Shown here: positions 56,141-64,000 of the stretch, piece by piece
Position numbering within the stretch: the first letter of the stretch is position 1
Layout of the letters: every line of letters starts with the position of its first letter
Assembly (NCBI RefSeq): GCF_029633865.1
Contig: NC_079213.1
Location: 110,446,313 to 110,510,312, forward strand
Direction: 5' to 3'
DNA: 64,000 nt
DNA from: Lampris incognitus
Lineage: Eukaryota > Chordata > Actinopteri > Lampriformes > Lampridae
Made by a program: the position numbers and the translations under genes
The notes under the pieces: generated by a model
Told to the model about the DNA's origin: nothing
Seen by the model: the letters and a program-made list of their open reading frames with translations, nothing else
Databases searched by the model: none

Positions 56141-56830
56141 GTCCGTGCACGCCGCATCAACGAGCGCGCGGATTCAGGTGTCCATTGTTCAGACACCAGT
56201 TGCCTTCAAAGTTCACGCTTCAGCAAGCACCTGTTCTCCCACCATCCTTTGCGCGTCCAATATGGAGGAACTGGCGGTGGAGGTCCGTGGCTCCAACGGG
56301 GCTTACTACAAGGTAAATATCGCCTCCTTTGCGCGCCGGCAAACGCTCGGCGGACCCTCAAACCCAGACGTGTGCTTAAATCTCAACGGGACGACGAGGA
56401 GGAGGGGGGGGGAGGCGCACCTGCCTGCGGCGGGGGCAGATTTAAACGCCGCTCGACGGCAAGCCGCAGCTAGCCGGCTAAGCTAAGCTAGCGTAGCATC
56501 GCTCGGGCGAGGAACGAGCCGAGCTAGCCTAGCCGGCTAGCTCCCCCCCCCCCCCCGGGGTGGGAAGTCGGCGACGGCCGTCCGTGAGCTGCGGCTCCGG
56601 CGAGAGTGGAGTGGAAGAAAGGCGGCGTTATGTGCGCAAGTCGGAGGCGCGTAGCCCGGCGGCGGCGGCGGCCGCTTTCTCGGCGTTTTGACTCGGCCGT
56701 TTTTGAGGCTAAAGTTCGCCGGCTGTTAGCGGTTGTCCCGTCAGCTAGCTTAATTCGGCTGTTGGGCTAGCTAGCCCCCAGGTATAACGATCCGCGGACG
56801 CCTGAGATCGTGGAGGTGTCGCAGACGCCG
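56141..56830 (+). promoter_or_regulatory. FXR1: FXR1 CpG-rich promoter / first-exon region
   Basis: CpG-dense DNA surrounds the FXR1 start codon (for example gcgcgcggattc, gcgcgtccaa, ggcggcggcggcggccgc). It also holds many gctagc/ctagcc words. This is typical of a housekeeping CpG-island promoter. No TATA box is evident and the transcription start cannot be fixed. Confidence 0.6.
56262..56312 (+). CDS. FXR1: FXR1 coding exon 1
   Basis: 17 codons, phase 0, donor gtaaat. Intron 1 (about 2.57 kb) contains a (GT)n tract at 57063-57112 and no recognised mobile element. Confidence 0.95.
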
Positions 56831-57061
56831 TCGAACAAGTTTGAAGCCTGTGGTAACTGACTGCGAAGCTTTCATTTGGTTGTCGTTATTCGACAGGAGT
56901 TTCGGTTAAAAGGAAATGTCCCAATCGCCGACCGTGGTGTTAATTAGGTTGCGTTATGTTATGCGAGTAATGTTGGGGAAACGTCAGTAGTTTGGGGGAA
57001 AGTAGAGAGGCTTGCGGTTGGCTATCCCTGTCTATTATTTGATACTACATCACTCCCCAGT

Positions 57062-57112
<51 letters not shown>

Positions 57113-59785
57113 CAGCTGTTCCTTGTCACTCTGGACCAGTTGTCATGTTAGGATGGTCACTGATACTCTGGACTCGAAGGCTATTTCCAGACCCGCTGCT
57201 TGCCCGGATAAATGTTTCACTCCTCTTCTCTCCTCCTGTATTCCTTATTCCCTCTGTTGTTAACTCCTCTTTTTTTTTGGGGGGGGGGGTCATTCTGCCA
57301 CTCCTCTTCCACAGTCCCATCCCTCAATTTCTCCTCCCTTTCCTTTTTCTCTTCCCTCAGTGGCATACCACTCCCCTCTGCCCTTGTAACCCAGATTTCA
57401 TGAGTTGCAGAGTCCCTCTTTTCACTCCCTTGCCAGTTGGTGAAGCTGAGTCCCTGTGCTCCTGGGACTCGGGAGCACCGTGTGATAGGATGTCTCCCTT
57501 CACATAGCACTGATGCCGCTCAAGCTTCCATCACACACAATTGAATGGGTGGCTTGAATTTTTGTCGGCCTTAGTCTAACCAGAATATAGTGAACAGAGC
57601 AGTGTGTTCTGTGATGATCAGTACACCCGCTTTCCACCCCCAGTTGCTGATCTAGCTTGTGTTAGTGGGGCTCTTGATACCATTTTTCATAACCAAACTA
57701 TTTTGTAAGAGTTAACTTCAAGCACCACTTTTATCTACTTTTTTTCCAGAACCATCTAGGCCTTTAGTAAGGGGCCATTGGACAGTTGTGGTTGAGATCA
57801 TCTCTTTTACAGCAAATGATATTTCTTCACCATGATTTATGACGTGCAGCGCATGTACGGTTTTTGATATGAAAAGTGTTTTTAGGGAAAAATCCAATAC
57901 TTTTAATCAGATCCACATTTTGCTTGTTGTGAGCCCGATCTAGAACCTCTGTCTGTATTTGTATTGACAGCAACCAAATCAGGACTTACTTTCCTTTACC
58001 AGTTGCCGTGTGTTTCGGCATTTATGAGCACGGTGAACAAAATTGTCAACAGGACTCATTGGTATACCAAATATGATATTGTAGTTTTAGTACTGATCGA
58101 TTCAGAAATGTGAATTCATCTAGCGCTTTTCAAATAAAGGCACATGGTACAATTGAAGTTTTGTGAAGTATTGATGTGCAGACTGACTTATTTTATTTAA
58201 CTGTTCCGTTGACACAAGCGTACTACTGAGGATTTTCCTTGAAAAATAAATTAAGATTAATTTTTAAATAGACATGACTGATTTTTAAAAATTATTTTTG
58301 CACTTTTTGAAGTTGAGTTTATGCTTTTGTTAAACTTTCATATCTGTTGGCAGTCCTTCGTTCCTTGAATAAGGTGTATGTGTGAGGTTCAAGGATGAAA
58401 TGGCACTCTATCTAGTTTAGGCTATATATGTATATATTGGAATAATTGTGATATATCTAGTGAAACCAATTTTCTTGCTATTTTGGAAATGGAAAAAAAA
58501 ATCCCAGGTCATTTCCTGCAGTATGCTTTGTTAGTTGCAAAAAAGTATTTTGGTGAAGAATTTGGCTTTAAGTGGCCATAAAGCTACACAAAACCCTAGA
58601 TGCTGTAATGTCTCCTATTTCCTAACTTTTTTCTATACCACTATCAACTATGAATGTACATAATGGACCAAAATGAAGTCTTCATATGCACTTCACTAAC
58701 ATTTTGTATTAGAGTTACGAATTGTTACTAAAAACTATTAAACTAACCACCACACTAAGGCTAGTAACTTAGAATATGAATTTCTATTTTGCTTTCTGCT
58801 ATTGCGAAACGATAAAGCCTTTTTTAATGGGTAGTTAATTTACTTTGACATAATTGCTATGTCTTCCTGTCTGTCCTCTAGGGCTTTGTCCGAGATGTCC
58901 ACGATGACTCCCTCACCATTGCCTTTGAGAACAAGTGAGTCTCTGTCCAGCCACATGTATTCCAGCTGCGTTAAGTAAAGTCTGATATGTTTTAAACTCT
59001 CTATGATTTTATGGGCAGAACAGAAACTTCAGCTAGATGGTGTGAGCCTAAATTTTGGTTATGTCCCTTGCCTGATTTACTATCCACTATTTGAAAGCTC
59101 TTCTCTATCTCAGGTTAGATGGTATAATCATCAGATTAGATGAGAAGTGCTTGAATAAACAGGGGATTTCCTGACCCCGATTGTTATTTTTGCTGAATAG
59201 AGGATCAGCTTGGAAGCTTTAAAAAGAAAAGAGTGCTTGATAGTTGGCGCACAATTATTACTCTGATTCTAAAAACGTTTTAATGATTAATTAGGTTAAT
59301 TTTCAAACTCAATGCACTGCTCAGCACATTATGTGCAAAGGTACACTTTATGCTCTTAAACTTGATGCAGCCTCTTGCTCCTAGGTATGTTAAGGCTGAT
59401 TACCACCTAATTCTGTGAAGGCGTGAGGGTATCCTCCCATTTTAGCCGAGTGGTAGCTGTTTTCCGTGTGGTTGTTGTAATGTCATTATTACTTCCAGCT
59501 GGCAGCCAGAACGCCAGGTACCCTTCAGTGATGTCAGGATGCCACCTCCACCTGATGGCAAGAAGGAGATCAAAGAGGGGGAGGAGGTAGAGGTGAGAAG
59601 AACATGCAGACACACTTACACTTATACTGTTCCTTTTCCTTTACCCCTTATTCTCTTGCTCACTTTCAATGGGTGTCTCTCTCTTTCTCCCTTTGTTTTT
59701 ATTTTTTTGTTAGATCTTCTCTCGGGCCAATGACCAGGAGCCTTGTGGTTGGTGGCTGGCTAAAGTCCGCATGATGAAGGGAGAT
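56262..59785 (+). CDS. FXR1: FXR1, fragile X-related protein 1, N-terminal part (4 exons; gene continues beyond window)
   Basis: Exons 56262-56312, 58882-58934, 59499-59592 and 59714-59785 give 270 nt, 90 residues in frame, all GT/AG. FXR1 is an FMRP-family RNA-binding protein that binds mRNAs and ribosome-associated complexes through Tudor/Agenet, KH and RGG domains. Encoded here are the first Tudor/Agenet domain (residues about 4-50) and most of the second. Start: [17 protein letters not shown], with A at -3 and G at +4. FXR1 is preferred over FMR1 and FXR2 because of [17 protein letters not shown] and [18 protein letters not shown]. Position downstream of TTC14, same strand, matches human 3q26.33. 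Exon 5 and later (KH, RGG) are not found before 64000. Confidence 0.95.
57063..57112. repeat. (GT)n microsatellite in FXR1 intron 1
   Basis: About 48 bp of GT repeats. Confidence 0.95.
58882..58934 (+). CDS. FXR1: FXR1 coding exon 2
   Basis: Acceptor gtcctctag. It encodes [17 protein letters not shown]. Donor gtgagt. Confidence 0.95.
59499..59592 (+). CDS. FXR1: FXR1 coding exon 3
   Basis: Acceptor acttccag. It encodes [20 protein letters not shown] and the acidic [10 protein letters not shown] linker. Donor gtgaga. Confidence 0.95.
59714..59785 (+). CDS. FXR1: FXR1 coding exon 4
   Basis: 72 nt, acceptor tttgttag. It encodes [20 protein letters not shown] plus MKGD. The IF replaces the usual VY at the exon start. 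Donor gtgagt. Confidence 0.96.
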
Positions 59786-59985
59786 GTGAGTGTAGTTTTA
59801 AATAAATATCTATCCTATACATTTTTGTGGCGATAATGTTTCCTTACAATTTAGTGTAGGATAATATTACATTTAGGGGTGGGGGATATATCGAATATAC
59901 TCGGATGTATTGCAGGTTGTTCTACGTGGGATGTAGTAAATGACTATATTGCCAACATCGAGTACAAATTGTCACAGTTTTTTAA

Positions 59986-61393
59986 CACTAGAACGACCGG
60001 GATTTCACTCCTACCTGAAACGACCACGGCGGTCAAAATGACCGCCGGTTTTTAAACTCTATATTCTGTCAAGATAAATACCCAATTGCGATATTAATGC
60101 ATTGCATATATTAGTATGCCTGTTAGGAAACGACTGACCGCCAAATTAACATTTTAACAACTATAATACTACTTTTAAACAATTTAAACTTTAGAGAGAC
60201 ATGGTCGAACTTGAATAGCAAAATTGAAAAAGTGAAAATATTACCTGAAAAGCAAAATGGAAAACACACAACTGAAAATAAATATTGAAACAGTCCCAAA
60301 CAGCGACCGGAGCTTTAAAACTACTAGAACAACTGGTTTGTCAAGATCACGGTTGTCAAGATAAATACCCAGTTGAGATATTAATGCATTGCATAGTATG
60401 TTAGTATGTCTGTTAAGAAACGACTGACACCAAAATGATCATTTTAACTTTAATACTATTTTTCAAACAATTTAAAATCACCGCTGTCCAACGCCTGTAA
60501 ATACTGCAACGCCTCGGTGGTAGTCATGGTGCGTCTGAGACGGCGTCTGTAACCAGACATGTTGGCAATAATCAGAAATCAAGTTTAGACTATTTCTCTG
60601 CACTGGAGGATGCTAGTGTGTTTCTAGGACAGAGCAATGAGCTTGGCGAAGGAAATGATGCGACAACACACGTCATAAATAGTGGCATGACGTGCATGAT
60701 CATGCACAAATTACGGGCTGTCATTTTATTTTTTTCGGGGGGGGACTCCCCCCCCCCCCCTTTTCTCCCCAATTGTATCCGGCCAATTGCCCATTCTTCC
60801 GAGCCGTCCCGCTCGCTGCTCCATCCCCTCTGCCAAGCCGGGGAGGGCTGCAGACTACCGCATGCTTCCTCCAATACATGTGGAGTCGCCAGCCGCTTCT
60901 TTTCACCTGACAGTGAAGAGTTTCACCAGGGGATGTAGCACGTGGGAGGATCACACTTTTCCCCCCAGTTCCCCCTCCCCCCGAACAGGCGCCCTGACCG
61001 ACCAGAGGAGGTGCTAGTGCAGCGACCAGGACACATACCCACATCCTGCTCCCCATCCGCAGACACAGCCAATTGTGTCTGTAGGTACGCCCGACCAAGT
61101 CGGCGGTAACACGGGGATTTGATCCGGCGATCCCCATGTTGGTAGGCAACGGAATAGACCGCTATGCTACCTGGACGCCTGCGAGCCGTCATTTTCACCG
61201 CTCGTGGTTGTTTTTGGTAGATCTTATCGTAACTTTTTTTTTTGTGCAATTGATCTAAAACTAATTTTAAGGCAAATATATGCAATTTAAGGAGCATTCG
61301 CGGAGTGTCAGGTTTGTTTCTTTTTCCCCCCGCGAAGTTATTAAACTTCGAAAATCCAAAACCATCAAAATGATGGCCGTGGTCATTCTAGTG
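59986..61393. mobile_element. piggyBac-like non-autonomous element in FXR1 intron 4
   Basis: The ends CACTAGAACGACC and (reverse) CACTAGAATGACC form a 13-bp inverted repeat with one mismatch. Both sides abut TTAA (59982-59985 and 61394-61397), the piggyBac target. Internally, a segment at about 60065-60185 (gtcaagataaatacccaatt, attaatgcattgcata) is repeated at about 60350-60475. A SINE is nested inside (60731-61180). No transposase is recognised. Confidence 0.82.
60731..61180 (-). mobile_element. tRNA-derived SINE, family S, copy 6 (nested)
   Basis: Minus-strand copy with head at about 61180 (aggcgtccaggtagcatag) and the common 3' body. Probable target duplication: ctgtcatttt (about 60718-60727) and ccgtcatttt (about 61187-61196). 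Confidence 0.83.
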
Positions 61394-61397
61394 TTAA

Positions 61398-62589
61398 GGC
61401 ATGAGACTCGCTTTGGCGTTTCGCTTCTCTCGCTTGCTGCTATGTCTCTCTTCCTCTCGCAGTCACAAAAAGAAAAAAACTTAGACTACTCTCCTGGGCC
61501 AGTTTGTGTGGTGTATATATAGGTGAGGCATGTGTTTTTGTATCTGGAGGGAACAGGGAAAGAGCCTGGATAGAGTGACAGAAGTGAAGCCCCAAAACGG
61601 GCTTATATGTGTTGAGTCCGGAAACAGTAATAGAAGGTGGAGGTGGACGAATTGATTCCAAAACGAAACGGCAGTGGGTTTGTTGCTTTGAGCTGTTTTT
61701 CCCACGGCACGTGGCACAACTGCCACCTTGGGCTGTGTCTCGCAAATTCTGGTCACTCACTAAGTCATGTTTGACCCGAGAGCCACATTTAGTAGGGATG
61801 CTCCCAACTGATGCATGGACACACGGAGGACAACAAATAATGAGAACAAATAGCGCTGAGGGTCTGAACGGTTTTGTGCGTGTTGTTAAGGGTCTTTGTT
61901 GAGCTTGGGTTCAATAGAACTAGGCTACATACAGTATGTAATAATAATAATTAATAATAACTATTTATATAGCACGTAGGCCTATATCATGCCATTATGT
62001 ATTTTCATTTAACAGCTGTTAAAAGCCCATGTGGTGCCTGGTTTGAGTAAATGCTGTTTTTGTTAAATGTAACTTGGTTGTGATTTCCCTCTTTTTGCAT
62101 GCAAGTTTAAAATTGTTCCAATAGAAGCCACTAATGAATAAAAAAAAGAATTTGTAGTGCATACATAAGTTGCAGGGACTACGAGAATCATCATACTGAT
62201 GTGAATGTGTGCATCAAAGGGTTATATTGAGCCTTTATGAAGTGCTTTAGAGGAGACTTCAAAATATCGAGCTATATATCGTGCATCGTGATACAGCCTA
62301 AATGTATTGCAATAGGGCTGGACTCGAATATTCGGCTATCTGGATATTCGTTTGTTGGGTAGGTATTTGGTTTTAAATTTTGGGATTCGGATATTCTTTT
62401 TTTTTTTTTTTTAGTTAAATGTAGGCTATCAATAAAGATGAACTGCCAACATACATTTTGTTGGCACATTCTTGTACTTTTTAATCGCGCTGTTAAAATG
62501 TGGAAATATATACCGTCTCAGCTTGGGCGTGTGACATCCCTCTCACAGCAGTGACGTCACACTTCAGTTCACCTTGGCCATTTTTTTTT
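61398..62589. other. FXR1 intron 4 sequence, probable remains of other transposons
   Basis: No exon is seen. The words gggtgggggatatatcgaat (59878) and tatatcgtgcatcgtgatac (62275) look like two ends of an older DNA element that the piggyBac-like element entered. A second element end may start at 62314 (agggctggactcgaatattc). Confidence 0.4.
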
Positions 62590-63130
62590 TCACTTACCTT
62601 TATTTAACCAGGTTAGTCCCATTGACATTACAATCTCTTTTACAAGAGAGACCTGGCCAAGAATGGCAGCAGTACATCGGTTTCAGCACACACTCACATG
62701 AAGACAACGGAGTGGCTCAAAGTGCAAAATAGCATAAAAATGAAGGGAAAAGATGCAAACCTGTTATCAATTGAAACATTATAATTTCCAATAGACTCAG
62801 ATTCCATAGACTTAACCATACCTTTAAATTCGGATAGAGTAACCAGGTCCTGGAGTTTAAGTGTATTCTGCAGGCTGTTCCAGGCAGATGGTGCAGAAAA
62901 CATAAAGGACTTCTTGCCCAGCTCATTCCGAACTTTAGGAACAGTCATTTGCAAGGTGTCCTGAGACTGTAACCCTTAAGTGCCAAGATAGATAAACAAC
63001 AGTTGAGGGTACCCAGAATGGCCTTATAGATAAAAAAACATACCAGTGACTAAGTTGTCATGTTGATAGAGCAGGCCAATTGACTTTGGAGTAAAGGACA
63101 CAGTAATGAGTGAGGGCTGTACAGTTTGTA
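62590..63130 (-). pseudogene. LINE 3'-end fragment (ORF2 C-terminus and tail)
   Basis: On the minus strand, 62694-62954 reads QMTVPKVRNELGKKSFMFSA, then PSAWNSLQNTLKLQ. This is the C-terminus common to many fish jockey/Rex-type LINE ORF2s. The 3' tail contains cttacctttatttaaccagg (plus strand 62594 on). It is 5'-truncated. Confidence 0.72.
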
Positions 63131-64000
63131 ACAAACCGTAATAACAACCGTCATAAATGCTCAAACAGAGGACAAAACGCTGAAGACCTCAGCTGTGCCG
63201 CTTTTGTTGTAATTGCGCTACTTTGTTCTATTTATTACAGTTCGTTCCTTTACTTTGCATTATTTCCTGTGTCGGTAATTGGTAAGAATAATAATTGTGA
63301 TTTGGTCAGAAAAATGGCAGAGTATTACACCGTTAAGTTTGCTGTTACAGCTATCATTAAAAGTGTTGTTATGACAGAAATAAGCGTGTTTTGTATCTCT
63401 GACTCTTGTTGGGTTCAGCTTGTAAAATGTTATAGATGTAGGCTAATGGCTGACAGAATGGCGTTGGCCCCGCCCACTGCTCTCAGTGTCTAGGAAGGGT
63501 TCAACACAGAGGACAGATTTCGTCTCCATGTACGTGAGTACTGAGACATGACAATAAAGAAACTATAAATAAATATAAATCTTATGAATATAAATCCTAA
63601 ACTTGTCGGAACTAGTATGGATGCTGTTTCTGCGCTTCTGTTTCACAGCACTTTGTCGGGCGTGGTCTCGAATTTTGAGTCTATTATAATGAGCATTTAT
63701 GTAGATCTAGAATTTATCCATGATGGGAAAAATAGTCACAAGCTGTTATGTCACAGAAAGTGCATAGATAGGACCTCGTTCAACCAAATTCCTTGGGATT
63801 ACAAAATGTGCATAAAACACACCAAACCTTTAGGAAACTGTTTTTTTATTAACAAATAACAATACAAACAACAATACTGTAACAGAATCCTTAACAAGTA
63901 ATGCCTTTAATTAAACCGAAAGACACGTGTTGCAGCGCTATGCCGTCCATCTCAGTCGAGAGTGGAGAAATGTCTGGCTGAGTCCTTCCCGAATCATGTT
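63131..64000. other. FXR1: FXR1 intron 4, continuing past the window
   Basis: No FXR1 exon 5-like sequence (expected to encode a 'FYVIEYAACDA'-type stretch) is found. A repeat-like tail with gagacatgacaataaagaaa lies near 63540-63565. Otherwise nothing is recognised. Confidence 0.5.

Overview
The window is nuclear DNA from a vertebrate, almost certainly a teleost fish. Two spliced genes on the + strand are homologous to vertebrate TTC14 and FXR1, with GT/AG introns. The rest is dense with fish-type interspersed repeats: hAT MITEs, tRNA-derived SINEs, non-LTR retrotransposons, Tc1/mariner, piggyBac and Harbinger remnants. Very long microsatellites and minisatellites are also present. TTC14 and FXR1 are also neighbours, in the same orientation, on human chromosome 3q26.33 near SOX2, so this is an ancestral vertebrate block.

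Layout. 1-11.36 kb: a repeat graveyard upstream of TTC14. It holds a decayed hAT transposase gene split by a MITE, two LINE relics, a tRNA-derived SINE and three copies of one hAT MITE family. 11.37-28.5 kb: TTC14. Twelve coding exons were resolved and give an uninterrupted 876-codon frame with S1, TPR and Ser/Arg-rich parts. Its introns carry a LINE, a Harbinger/MADF fragment, four SINEs and two further MITE families. 28.6-56.1 kb: the intergenic interval. Its first part (28.7-36.2 kb) is mobile DNA, including a complete miniature LTR retrotransposon (TRIM) with a tRNA-Leu-type primer-binding site and a solo LTR. The rest is unusual tandem DNA (12-bp, 17-bp and TGTC arrays, GA, TG and TATC tracts) alternating with clean AT-rich non-coding stretches that look like candidate conserved regulatory elements. 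In human this interval is a gene desert, so cis-regulation of FXR1 or SOX2-region genes is plausible but untested here. 56.1-64 kb: CpG-rich promoter and first four coding exons of FXR1. Intron 4 continues past the window end and contains a piggyBac-like element with a nested SINE.

How the genes act. TTC14 is a probable RNA-associated S1/TPR protein with an SR-like tail. FXR1 is an FMRP-family RNA-binding translational regulator; only its Tudor/Agenet part is encoded here. Nothing in the sequence shows that the two act together; their adjacency is conserved synteny. I found no bacterial or viral genes, no CRISPR array and no genuine tRNA or rRNA gene. All exon limits were set by hand from splice signals and remembered family sequences, without an alignment program.
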